Assembly (NCBI GenBank): GCA_023078555.1
Contig: CM041197.1
Coordinates: 9,146,842-9,210,841, forward strand
Direction of reading: 5' to 3'
Source of the DNA: Ulva prolifera
Lineage: Eukaryota; Chlorophyta; Ulvophyceae; Ulvales; Ulvaceae
DNA length: 64,000 nt
Part shown: in pieces, positions 1 through 10,634 of the stretch
Numbering within the stretch: the first letter of the stretch is position 1
Layout of the letters: every line of letters begins with the position of its first letter
The notes under the pieces: model-generated
Databases searched by the model: none
The model's input: only the letters and a program-made list of their open reading frames with translations
What the model was told of the DNA's origin: nothing
Position numbers and translations under genes: made by a program

Positions 1-140
1 TGAGTCAATGTAGCGGCTAATGCATATCATGCAGCAACAGTGTGCTAGTGGTCATGACTGTGGGATATTGATCTGCATATAGTGTAGCTGTAGTTAGTGA
101 GCATCACAGAGTGCTTGCTAACGACCCACATGTCGTGACA
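1..140 (+). repeat. Copia-A LTR, 3' part
   Basis: This matches the last part of the 308-bp Copia-A LTR seen whole at 17836-18143. It ends after the first of the two 36-bp internal repeats of that LTR, on the terminal GTGACA, and gypsy sequence follows directly. The left side runs off the window, so solo LTR or element end cannot be told apart. Confidence 0.85.
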
Positions 141-1211
141 CGCGAAGTCAATGTCTGACATTGGAGATGGGGTGCGGAGGCAACCAGGAGCGGTCGCGGA
201 GAACGGCGGCGGGTCGGCGTTGGCATGGGTCGGCGGGGAAGTGGGGATGGGGGCGGTGGCAGCGCTGGCGGAGATCCCGTTGGCATCAACACCGGGGACC
301 GCTGAGACTCCAGCTGCTCGCCCATGCGGGGGCTGGACCCCGAGCTGATGGAAATCACTGATGGCGGCGGCTGCGTGGGCCGCCGTGGGTCCTGTGGCTG
401 GGACAGAGGTGGAAATTGCGACTGGGAACGCAGGTCTGGCATGGGCGGGGACAGGCCGGGCGGGGGTGAACCGAACTTCTCCCGTAGCCGGGAGTAGTCG
501 CAGGGCTGGGGAGAGGTTGTTGGCAACGTCTGGTGGTATGGGATGGCCTGATTCATCGGCGACTGGCCAGATGATATGGCCGTTGATCCAGTGCTGGCGA
601 TTGGAAGCTCGTATCCGCTTGGATCCGGGGATGGGGAAGAGTGGCATCTGCGTGCTATAGCCGTGGTCAGACTTACGGCCGGAAATGCATAAGAAACTTG
701 CACTGGAATGGCATTTCCCGCACGAGAGGCACAAGAAATGGGATGGTCATCATGCAGTTGTACTGTCATGGTAGGCAGGTGCGTGGCACGAGACACTGCA
801 TCAGCCACCACGTTCTTGTCACCAGTCACGTACATGATGTGCCAGTTGATGCGGGACAGCGTCTCTACCCAACGCGCTTGCTTGTTATTCAAGCGTTGCT
901 GGGTCTGCAAGTATCTCAGTGGATTATGGTCAGAGTGGACATACACGGGGTGGCCATTTTCCAGATAGCAACGCCATTGGCGTGCAGCAAAAACAATGGC
1001 GCCCAGCTCTTTTTCAAAAGTGGCATGGTGGACCTCAGAGGAATTCATTTTTCGGCCTACCCATGCAATGGGATGCAGAGCTGCTTCATGGTCTTGCATC
1101 AAGACAGCTCCATAGGCATAATCACTGGCATCTGTGTATACATGGAAGGGCTGGTTGAGATTGGGATGGCGCAGGCCTGTGGCATTGATCAGAGCATGTT
1201 TGATGTCATTG
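141..1211 (-). mobile_element. Ty3/gypsy fossil piece: RNase H region
   Basis: Reading the minus strand from about 1211 to 141, the translation has the typical gypsy RNase H block: YTDASDYAYGAVL, then SSEVHHATFEKELGAIV, YVHSDHNPLRYL and NVVADAVSR. A proline- and serine-rich tail follows. The integrase part is not in the window. The piece is continuous in the parent element with 4513-5490; the two are separated by an insertion flanked by CATTG on both sides (1207-1211 and 4513-4517). Fossil, broken. Confidence 0.85.
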
Positions 1212-1520
1212 TGTCACGACATGTGGGTCGTTAGCAAGCACTCTGTGTTTACATGAGAGAGGGCGACATATTTATGCAATGAGTTTGAGGTCACACCTGT
1301 CACGACATGTGGGTCGTTAGCAAGCACTCTGTGATGCTCACTAACTACAGCTACACTATATGCAGATCAATATCCCACAGTCATGACCACTAGCACACTG
1401 TTGCTGCATGATATGCATTAGCCGCTACATTGACTCAGCACGAGTCAGCGCGAGTCAGCGCGAGTCAGCATGTCTACTCAGCGGGCGCTCAGCACTAGGC
1501 TAAACACACTTCTCTCAACA
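1212..1520 (-). repeat. Copia-A LTR (3' LTR of copy 4)
   Basis: This is an LTR of about 309 bp starting TGTCACGACA and ending CTCTCAACA when read on the plus strand, which is TG...CA on the element strand. It is the outer left boundary of the composite insertion in the gypsy element. Confidence 0.92.
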
Positions 1521-4203
1521 CGCCCCCATAGTCTAGGGCACAACGCCAAGCGTCTGACGATGCTTCTCAAACATCTGTTGCGACAGTGGCTTCGTTAAAA
1601 CATCAGCTGGATTGTCAGCTGTTGGAACTGGTATGAATCTCATCTGCTGTCGCTTCACCTTCTCTCTCACATGATGAAAAACAATTTCTATGTGCTTAGT
1701 CCGGGCAGCTGAAAGTGGATCTTCAATTAAACTCTTCGCTGCCCTGTTGTCAATCCCTATTGGTATACAAGCAGGAGGAAGGCCCACTTGAGGAGCCATG
1801 TCGTACAGATACTGTACTTCTTTTGCAATCTCTCCAGCTGCTATGTATTCTGCTTCTGATGATGAGCGACTCACGGTGGCCTGCTTGGAACACTTCCAAA
1901 CAATGCTACCTATGCCGCACTTCACAATGAAGCCTGTCGTTGATTTCCTTGTATACACACAACCAGCCCAATCAGAATCACAGAAACCATGCAATGCACA
2001 TTCAGGGCCTCCTAGTCTCAAGCTGTAGGAAGCAGTGCCATGCAGGTATAGCAGCACATCTTTCAGCCTAGCAAAGTTGCTGCATGTTGGCTGAGCAGTA
2101 AATCACAATGTGGGCTGAGAGCAGCTTGTTCCACACACGTGGAGCCTACTTGAGGCCATACAGACTCTTGTTCAAGAGACAAGCACGGCCTGTGTTATCA
2201 TCATATCCCGCTGGCTGTTGCATGAATATCTGCTCTTCTAGATCGCCCTGGATGAAGGCATTCTTGATATCAATGGCATGGCACTCAAGATCGAAGCTCG
2301 CCACGATAGAGAAGAACAGGCGGACTGTGCTTGCACGCACAACTGGAGAAAAGACTGCATTGTAGTCTACTCCAGGTCTTTGAAAGAAGCCTTTGATCAC
2401 AAGGCGCGCTTTGTAGCGCTCAATTGAACCATCTGCGTTCAACTTCCTCTTGAACACCCATTTGGATGGAATGGCCTTTTTGTCACGTGGCACTGCCATG
2501 AGTTCCCATGCATTCATTGACACGAGAGAATTGTACTCCTCATCAGCTGCAACTTGCCAAAACGGCGCTTCAGGTCCAGCAAGTGCTGCTTCAATGGTCA
2601 AGGGCTCAGGAGCGAGCCCTACAGCCGAAAATTCACATGGGCGTTGCGTGGGAGACCGTGCATGAATTGCCGATAAGGATCCTGAGGTGGCTGTCGTTTG
2701 CGCGGAGGATTGCGCCGTGGCATGACGGGTTGCACGGCGGACTCTTCAGAAGGTTCCTCTTCTGGAGCTGGATCCTCAGGCGCTTGCTCTTGTTCATCAT
2801 AGAGCGGATTTGTCGACATGAGTGGCTGCACATGCGCCGGCGGCAATGGCAGAGAAATTTGCTGCTGCAATTGCTGCTGAATCTGAGGCTGTGATTGGGA
2901 TGCTGCTTGTGGTGGCGCTTGCGGTGGCGCTTGTGGCGGCGCTGCTGCGTCCATCACATCTGACAACATGTCGAAGCGATCATCGCTTGCTGGTGCTGCC
3001 GACTCATCAAACCTCACATCTCTGGAGATCTGGACCTTGCCATCAGGAAGCAGGATTCTGAATGCTTTGAAATTTGGCTGAGCATAGCCAAGATGCTTAC
3101 CCACGACTGCTTTGGCTGGGAGTTGACCTTTCTTGCGCTTCTCGGATGGGACTCGCACGAAGCACGTGCAGCCCCAGATGTGCAAATTGCTGATATCAGG
3201 CTTGGTGCCTTTCAGGAGCTGCCATGATGATGGCTCACCTTCGCTGGACATGATGTTGGACAGGTACACGGCATGCATTGCTGCCTCTGCCCAATACTTC
3301 TTCTTTAAGCCTGCATCTGCCATCAGAGAGTCACGCAAAACTGAGCAAGAGCCGATGCCTCGCTCTGCATGCCCATTCTCAGCTGGGCTGTAGCCTGATG
3401 TTTCTTGTGACTCAATGTGCCTGTCATTGAGGAAGGACTGCACTTTGTTGGACAGAAACACTGTGTCGCGATCAAAGCGCACGGCACGAACAGTGGCATT
3501 GTACTTCTTCTCAAGTTTCGGAATGAGATTCATCAGTGCATCTGCTGCATCAGATTTTCTGGCAATCGGGACGATGACTTTATAGCCACTGAAGTCATCA
3601 ACGACCATCAGGTAGTAATTGGCACCACCTGCGGATGTTTCAAATGGTCCTGCAATATCAGTGTGCAGACGCTCCAGCTTGGCAGATGCTCTGCGGTGTG
3701 TAGCGGGAAATGATTCTCTCTTCATCCTCCCTATTGCACACGGGGTGCACACAGCTGTTGACTTGAGCTGTTCATCAAACACACGAGCTGGGGGCAGGCC
3801 TTGCACAGTCTCTCCTCGGGACATCTTTGCCAAGGTGCTGTGGCCTGCATGGCCGAATCTGCGATGCCATATGATGGCATCATTCACATGGGATGCAGCA
3901 GCAGCCTGTATCACCTGATCTGAGATGATCGGCTCACATTGTACACAGTAGAGACGATTGACTTTGTCGCCTCTCAAGAGCTGCTTGGAGCCATTGCAAA
4001 GAATAATCTTGTCTTTCTCGCCTGTGTACGAGAGCCCTGCTTCATCAGCACGGCTGAGAGATATCAGATTGTCTTGCAGTTTCGGAACAAGCAGCACATT
4101 CTTCAGCTCGACCTCTTCACCGCAATGATTGGTCAGCTTGACTGTGCCAACGGCTGAAACTTCCTCGGTCTGGTTGTTGGCTACAGTACACGTTGATTGC
4201 ATG
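1212..4203 (-). mobile_element. Copia-A copy 4, broken, minus strand
   Basis: A Ty1/copia fossil of the same family as 10315-15050. It has a full-length 3' LTR at 1212-1520, then RNase H (1533-2057), reverse transcriptase (2146-2601) and integrase plus protease end (2619-4203). The 5' part (gag and 5' LTR) is missing: at 4203 the element meets TRIM copy 1 through the shared word CATGGCA. A gag piece of the same family lies at 5491-5909. Roughly three to four breaks. Its outer end is marked by the target duplication CATTG in the gypsy element. Confidence 0.88.
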
Positions 4204-4512
4204 GCATCAAGCACTCAAGTATATATATGACCAGATCCTCGAAGGAAGTAGTACACCTTCGGGTGGGCGCTTTTCCTGACATGGTATCGGTGAGAGTGGT
4301 CATAGAGAGGATCTTAACCTCCATAGACGCAGGTTCGAATCCGGGTAGCTGCACCCGGATCCGCGTCCGCCCCCAAGTTTGTCTCCTCGGATCCTAGTCA
4401 GCGGTCCTTGAGTGAGGGGGGGTGTCATGATGAGTCATCAAGCACTCAAGTATATATATGACCAGATCCTCGAAGGAAGTAGTACACCTTCGGGTGGGCG
4501 CTTTTCCTGACA
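4204..4512 (+). mobile_element. TRIM copy 1, 5'-truncated
   Basis: A copy of the 321-bp mini-LTR element. The first LTR has lost its first bases (present from about 4204 to 4281). The primer-binding word TGGTATCGGTGA follows at 4282, the tRNA-like interior carries GGTTCGAATCC, a G-rich polypurine tract ends at 4422, and a complete 90-bp LTR runs 4423-4512. The right LTR end abuts gypsy sequence exactly at CATTG, which also flanks the Copia-A LTR at 1212. Confidence 0.88.
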
Positions 4513-5490
4513 CATTGAATGTCCGAGTGCATTGTTCAGTCCATGCGCTCTTGCCTTTGGCTTTCATGCGCTCGAGGAGTGGGGCAGCAAGGGTGGGAAA
4601 TTTTGGAATAAATCTGCGAAAATAGCCAGCAAGACCCAAGAATGATCGGATGGTATTGGTTGACGATTTTAAATCAGCCTCAGGCCATTGTTGCAACACT
4701 GAAACCTTGTGTGGGTCTGGTTTCACGGTATCTGCTGTAACAATATGGCCCAAGTATTTGACTTCTTGCATGGCAAATTGGCATTTGACAGCATTGCAGA
4801 AAAAGTTGTGTTCATGCAGCCTAGTCAACACACGATCAAGATTGATGGCATGATCCTCAGCAGTTCTGGAAATGATGATAATGTCATCGAGGTATGCAAG
4901 GCAAATCTTGCCAATCAGTCCACGCAAAACCACGTGCATTGCTTGTTGGAAAACACTCGGTGCATTGGTGAGACCGAATGGCATCACCGTCCATTCGTAC
5001 AGGCCATCAGGGGTGCGGAATGCAGTTTTTGGCTGGGATGTCGGGGCTAGTCTGATCTGGTGATATCCAGAAGCAAGATCCAATGCAGAAAAGTATCTCT
5101 GGCCTTGCAATTTATCAAGCAAGGCATCTATGCGTGGTAATGGGTATGTATTCTTTACTGTGTTCTCGTTCAGGTAGCGGTAGTCGACACACAGTCTCAG
5201 TTTACCTCCGGGTTTGGGAGCAAAAAGGACGCTGCTTGCCCAAGTGGCCCTGGGGCGTTTGATGCATTTGTGGTTGGTTGTTGTCTGGGGTTTTTTTTTT
5301 TTGCTGTGTTGCTTTCTTGTGGTTGCTGGTGTGGCAGCCGGTCGCTGGGTTGGCTTGATGTTGTTTGTTTGCTTTGCCATACAATGGCCAGATATGTGTA
5401 ACTTGGAATTAGCGATATGCATGTATGTGCGGCGTCGAAAAAGAAAGGTTTTCTGTCCCAGCAGCAAGTACCAGCACCAGTCAAGTCACC
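4513..5490 (-). mobile_element. Ty3/gypsy fossil piece: reverse transcriptase
   Basis: The minus-strand translation has the gypsy RT series: LRLCVDYRYLNENTVKNTYPLP, FSALDLASGYHQI, KTAFRTPDGLYEWTVMPFGL, the catalytic YLDD, then HNFFCNAVKCQF and SFLGLAGYFRRFIP. Upstream in the element is a lysine-, asparagine- and threonine-rich stretch near 5230-5400, a piece of which was also copied into Copia-B at 23418-23577. Broken at both sides. The right junction with a Copia-A gag piece is near 5490. Confidence 0.87.
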
Positions 5491-5909
5491 TCGTCTTCCT
5501 TGTGCATTTGTGCTGAGATCAATTCAGCACGTAAATGCTCTGCTCTGGTGATGAAGGTGTCAAGTGACTCATCAGCATTTTTTCTGAAGCTAGCTTGAGC
5601 TCGAGATAAGGCTATCTTCCGAGCCGAACTGACACCGGAGAACTGCTTCTTCAGCACGTCCCATATGTCTTTGGGAGATGCTGTGGGGCTGACTTTATGT
5701 ATTAAATCATCTCCGACATTGCATGCAAGTGCAAGTCGAGCTGCGTTTTTATGAGCAACGTCACCAGCATCATTGGCAACGGCGGTCCAACATTCAAGGC
5801 TTCTAAGCAGGATTTCCATCCGCTGAAACCATTGGACGGCATTGGCTTGAGTGAGCTCAATGCCAAGCTTGACATCTTTAAGATTCATTTCAGATCTTTG
5901 AAACGCAGA
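5491..5909 (-). mobile_element. Copia-A gag piece, minus strand
   Basis: This is nearly identical to the gag start of Copia-A (compare 14300-14710): it encodes residues about 1-136 of the family gag. It stands alone between the gypsy RT piece and a plus-strand Copia-A pol piece, meeting the latter head to head near 5910. Fossil fragment. Confidence 0.85.
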
Positions 5910-8087
5910 CAGGTCAACTCCCAGCCAAAGCAGTCGTGGGTAAGCATCTTGGCTATGCTCAGCCAAATTTCAAAGCATTCAGAATCCTGCTTCCTGATGG
6001 CAAGGTCCAGATCTCCAGAGATGTGAGGTTTGATGAGTCGGCAGCACCAGCAAGCGATGATCGCTTCGACATGTTGTCAGATGTGATGGACGCAGCAGCG
6101 CCGCCACAAACACCACCGCAAGCGCCACCACAAGCAGCATCGCAACCGCAGCCTCAGACTCAGCAGCAATCGCAGCAGCAAATTTCTCTGCCATTGCCGC
6201 CGGCGCATGTGCAGCCACTCATGTCGACAAATCCGCTCTATGATGAACAAGAGCAAGCGCCTGAGGATCCAGCTCCAGAAGAGGAACCTTCTGATGAATC
6301 CGCCGTGCATCCCGTCATGCCACGGCGCAATCCTCCGCGCAAACGGCAGCCACCTCAGGATCCTTATCGGCAATTTATGCACGGTCTCCCACGCAACGCC
6401 CACGTGAATTTTCGGCTGTAGGGCTCGCTCCTGAGCCCTTGACCATTGAAGCAGCACTTGCTGGACCTGAAGCGCCGTTTTGGCAAGTTGCAGCTGATGA
6501 GGAGTACAATTCTCTCGTGTCAATGAATGCGTGGGAACTCATGGCAGTGCCACGTGACAAAAAGGCCATTCCATCCAAATGGGTGTTCAAGAGGAAGTTG
6601 AACGCAGATGGTTCAATTGAGCGCTACAAAGCGCGCCTTGTGATCAAAGGCTTCGAAACACAGGCCGTGCTTGTCTCTTGAACAAGAGTCTGTATGGCCT
6701 CAAGCAGGCTCCACGTGTGTGGAACAAGCTGCTTTCTGCCCACATTGTCTTCCTGGGATTTGTCCAGAACAAGAGCGATGGTGCATTATTCATGTTGTTC
6801 TCTGAGCAACTCGGCTTTGTCCTCCTCCTTTGTTATGTGGACGACATTCAGATTGCTGCCAAGAAATTGAGCAGCGTTCAGAAGATCAAGCAAGCAATCT
6901 TGCTCAAATTCCCTGGGAAAAATCTGGGTGAGTCAAAGTTCTTCCTGCAAATGTCAATTCAACGAAATCGCCAACAGAAGCTCGTCTACTTAAAGCAGCA
7001 ACGCCACATTGAAAAGCTGATTGATGAGCACAATCTTCAAGATGCATGGCCAGTGTCAATCCCAATGATCGTCAATGTATATAAAGACCCATCAGGTCAA
7101 ACAATCACAGATCCAACCGCCATTTCGCAGTACAAGTCTATTGTGGGAGCTCTTCTCCACATTGCCAACCACACCAGGCCAGATGTTGCGTTCGCTGTCT
7201 CCTACCTGGCCAGATTTACTGCTCAGCCAACATGCAGCAACTTTGCTAGGCTGAAAGATGTGCTGCTATACCTGCATGGCACTGCTTCCTACAGCTTGAG
7301 ACTAGGAGGCCCTGAATGTGCATTGCATGGTTTCTGTGATTCTGATTGGGCTGGTTGTGTGTATACAAGGAAATCAACGACAGGCTTCATTGTGAAGTGC
7401 GGCATAGGTAGCATTGTTTGGAAGTGTTCCAAGCAGGCCACCGTGAGTCGCTCATCATCAGAAGCAGAATACATAGCAGCTGGAGAGATTGCAAAAGAAG
7501 TACAGTATCTGTACGACATGGCTCCTCAAGTGGGCCTTCCTCCAGCTTGTATACCAATAGGGATTGACAACAGGGCAGCGAAGAGTTTAATTGAAGATCC
7601 ACTTTCGGCTGCCCGGACTAAGCACATAGAAATTGTTTTCCATCATGTGAGAGAGAAGGTGAAGCGACAGCAGATGAGATTCATACCAGTTCCAACAGCT
7701 GACAACCCAGCTGATGTTTTAACGAAGCCACTGTCGCAACAGATGTTTGAGAAGCATCGACAGACGCTTGGCGTTGTGCCCTAGACTATGGGGGCGTGTT
7801 GAGAGAAGTGTGTTTAGCCTAGTGCTGAGCGCCCGCTGAGTAGACATGCTGACTCGCGCTGACTCGCGCTGACACGTGCTGAGTCAATGTAGCGGCTAAT
7901 GCATATCATGCAGCAACAGTGTGCTAGTGGTCATGACTGTGGGATATTGATCTGCATATAGTGTAGCTGTAGTTAGTGAGCATCACAGAGTGCTTGCTAA
8001 CGACCCACATGTCGTGACAGGTGTGACCTCAAACTCATTGCATCAATATGTCGCCATCTCTCATGTAACACAGAGTGCTTGCTAACG
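5910..8087 (+). mobile_element. Copia-A copy 3, 5'-truncated, plus strand
   Basis: A Ty1/copia fossil starting in the integrase C-terminal region (GQLPAKAVVGKHLGYAQ) and running through reverse transcriptase (YVDDIQ near 6836), RNase H, the polypurine tract before 7797 and a 3' LTR at 7797-8087 that lacks its last bases. About two to three breaks. TRIM copy 2 follows three bases later. Sequence is close to the whole copies, so the damage is recent. Confidence 0.87.
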
Positions 8088-8090
8088 TCA

Positions 8091-8411
8091 TGTCATGATG
8101 AGTCATCAAGCACTCAAGTATATATATGACCAGATCCTCGAAGGATGTAGTACACCTTCGGGTGGGCGCTTTTCCTGACATGGTATCGGTGAGAGTGGTC
8201 ATAGAGAGGATCTTAACCTCCATAGACGCAGGTTCGAATCCGGGTAGCTGCACCCGGATCCGCGTCCGCCCCCAAGTTTGTCTCCTCGGATCCTAGTCAG
8301 CGGTCCTTGAGTGAGGGGGGGTGTCATGATGAGTCATCAAGCACTCAAGTATATATATGACCAGATCCTCGAAGGATGTAGTACACCTTCGGGTGGGCGC
8401 TTTTCCTGACA
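8091..8411 (+). mobile_element. TRIM copy 2, complete 321-bp unit
   Basis: Two 90-bp LTRs (8091-8180 and 8322-8411) flank a 141-bp interior with primer-binding word TGGTATCGGTGA, the tRNA-like box GGTTCGAATCC and a G-run before the second LTR. It has no target duplication: CGTCA lies left and ATTAG right, both in Copia-A LTR pieces of opposite orientation. So it marks a recombination junction rather than a simple insertion. Confidence 0.9.
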
Positions 8412-8515
8412 ATTAGCCGCTACATTGACTCAGCACGAGTCAGCGCGAGTCAGCGCGAGTCAGCATGTCTACTCAGCGGGCGCTCAGCACTAGGCTAAAC
8501 ACACTTCTCTCAACA
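8412..8515 (-). repeat. Copia-A LTR fragment, minus strand
   Basis: The last 104 bp (plus-strand reading) of a minus-strand Copia-A LTR, ending CTCTCAACA at 8515. The outer LTR end abuts a host coding region that starts at 8516. So a Copia-A insertion appears to have cut that gene. Confidence 0.88.
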
Positions 8516-9603
8516 AGACCTAAACCAGGTTGCACTCGAGTCGTCTGTGAAGTTCGGGGTGTACGATGGCAGGCTCGACACGTGAGGCAGGGATGACAGT
8601 ACCAGGTTCGATCGCACGATGCCGGCGTACTGCAGCGCGGGCGCTGCTGCCACCTGCGCGGATGTCGCGCGGAACAGCTGCTCCTCGAAGTAGTTCGCTG
8701 TAGTCCCAGGTAGGATAGACGCTGCTGTGTACATGGATCGTACGATCGGCTCAATGGCGCTGACGGCGAGGGTGGCGAGCTGCGACACCATGGCCGCGGG
8801 GCTGGAGCTGGTGCTTCTTGCGCGATGCGACGTGACGCGCAAGGCGAGGGCAGGGAAGTCCAGGTGGGGGTGGTCCACAAGACACTGTAGACATACGGTT
8901 GCCCAGGCAGCAGCATCTGTAGAGAAGGAATATACGAAGTCCAGAATGGTGGCAGCGAGGGCGCCCCCAGTCCAGGTGTAGAAGGCCATCGCGCTGACGG
9001 AGAGAAGATCGCGCACGCAGCCCACAGGTGGACCCCAGTTGGAGGCGCAGGTTGTCGCAGTGGCTGCTCGCAGCTGCTCGCGCACTTGGTCGCCATTCAG
9101 GTGGGACCTTCGTCGAAGAGCTTCGAACGGAGGGGGCGTCTGGTCGGTGGTGCTTTGGACGAGCATCTGGAGCAGGGTACGGGAAGCCTGGCCGTACGAC
9201 TTCAGCACCTCGACAGACGAGTGTCGAGTCGCTTCGAAGAAAGCCTACGAAAGCCTAAGAAAGCCTAACAGCCATTCAGGTGGGACCTTCGTCGAAGAGC
9301 TTCGAACGGAGGGGGCGTCTGGTCGGTGGTGCTTTGGACGAGCATCTGGAGCAGGGTACGGGAAGCCTGGCCGTACGACTTCAGCACCTCGACAGACGAG
9401 TGTCGAGTCGCTTCGAAGAAAGCCTAAGAAAGCCTAACAGTAAGTGTCAGCAGGAGGGATATGGCCAGGCGGATTGCCTCGCGCTCTGCTGCTTGCAAAG
9501 CGTCGAAGCCTGACAGTTGGATGAGGTCGGGAGGTACGCCATCGTCATCTGGAGGCTGAACGACAGACGCATAAAACTGACTATACTCGCTAGGATCGGC
9601 CAT
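8516..9603 (-). pseudogene. Host gene of unknown function, cut by Copia-A LTR
   Basis: The minus strand has an ATG at 9603 followed by about 55 sensible codons (start MADPSEYSQFYASVV, then GFDALQAAEREAIRLAISLLL). A second long open stretch runs 9208-8516, rich in alanine, serine and leucine, with helical segments such as ATILDFVYSF and MVSQLATLAVSAIEPIV. Between them lies a 169/179-bp tandem duplication (9092-9439) that brings in-frame TAG codons, so either it is intronic or the gene is decayed. The 3' end is lost at the Copia-A LTR (8515). The repeated helices give a HEAT-like impression, but no family is recognised. Confidence 0.45.
9092..9439. repeat. Tandem duplication, 179 + 169 bp
   Basis: Two near-identical units start with GCCATTCAGGTGGG at 9092 and 9271. 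The units differ mainly in the number of copies of a 10-bp word (AAGCCTAAGA type) at their end: three in the first, two in the second. It lies inside the cut host gene. Confidence 0.92.
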
Positions 9604-10314
9604 GGCAGAGAAGTCTCACCGATACCTGTTGAATTGTCGGGTAGCGCAGGGAGCTGGGCACCCTAGCGAGCGTACAGAAACGACAGGAGAGAAGGACTCG
9701 GGTAACAATGTAGCACACAGTGGAATGACTGGAACAGGAGCGCCCCAATCGACCAAAGGTAATTGTGTCGATCACAGCAAAACACTTGGAATATATGTGC
9801 CCAGGCCCATCCCTGCTTTGTGCTGTCCTCGCTACTGATAGCTCTGTGGAACTGTGGAATCGCGCTGCTCGTTGATCTCTGTACGGATCAGGGTGTAGCA
9901 TCCCGCGAGATCTGGCGATCTGCTGCGGGCATTGGGATTTGGCATGTATCATCCTCCGTCAATCCAATGCAGCAACATCGTGCTGCATGGATACGCAGAC
10001 GTAGGTTGGCTGGCATGGTCTTTGACGCTGCACCCTTGGCTGCGCAAGCGCAGACCAGGAGTATGCATGCGCCGCATGCATGACGTGTCATGCACTGAGC
10101 TGGCACTTCGCACTGCCAAAAGGCTGTGGCAAAAGGTGGCATGATATATGGGATTGGTATGTGAGATTATACATGTTGAGGAATGCTAGTGGCACTTTTG
10201 GGCATGTGGAATTATGCACATGTAGCTGTATGCATGCAGCTCATGTGCACAGCTGTGACGTGGTACATGCTGGCATTCTGAGGTATTCTTTGGTATACTT
10301 TCGCCTGGCTCAAG
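9604..10314. other. Intergenic, no gene recognised
   Basis: This is the presumed upstream region of the minus-strand gene starting at 9603. Short ORFs on both strands show no recognisable domain. The last five bases TCAAG (10310-10314) are the target duplication of the Copia-A copy that follows. Confidence 0.6.
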
Positions 10315-10622
10315 TGTCACGACATGTGGGTCGTTAGCAAGCACTCTGTGTTACATGAGAGATGGCGACATATTGATGCAATGAGTTTGAGGTCACACCT
10401 GTCACGACATGTGGGTCGTTAGCAAGCACTCTGTGATGCTCACTAACTACAGCTACACTATATGCAGATCAATATCCCACAGTCATGACCACTAGCACAC
10501 TGTTGCTGCATGATATGCATTAGCCGCTACATTGACTCAGCACGTGTCAGCGCGAGTCAGCGCGAGTCAGCATGTCTACTCAGCGGGCGCTCAGCACTAG
10601 GCTAAACACACTTCTCTCAACA
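10315..10622 (-). repeat. 3' LTR of Copia-A copy 1
   Basis: 308 bp, TG...CA on the element strand. The G-rich polypurine tract lies just inside at 10623-10635. It contains the 36-bp internal repeat twice. Confidence 0.95.
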
Positions 10623-10634
10623 CGCCCCCATAGT

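Noticed and set aside
104-734. Several plus- and minus-strand ORFs of 65-230 codons besides the gypsy frame
   Set aside because: They are other-frame shadows of the GC-rich gypsy RNase H tail; no domain in them.
4300-4370. A true lysine tRNA gene in the TRIM interior
   Set aside because: Box B and an anticodon-like arm are present, but no acceptor stem pairs and the T stem is imperfect; it is repeated only within the mobile unit.
8086-8416. TRIM copy 2 as a simple insertion into a Copia-A LTR
   Set aside because: No target duplication, and the LTR pieces on its two sides are in opposite orientation.
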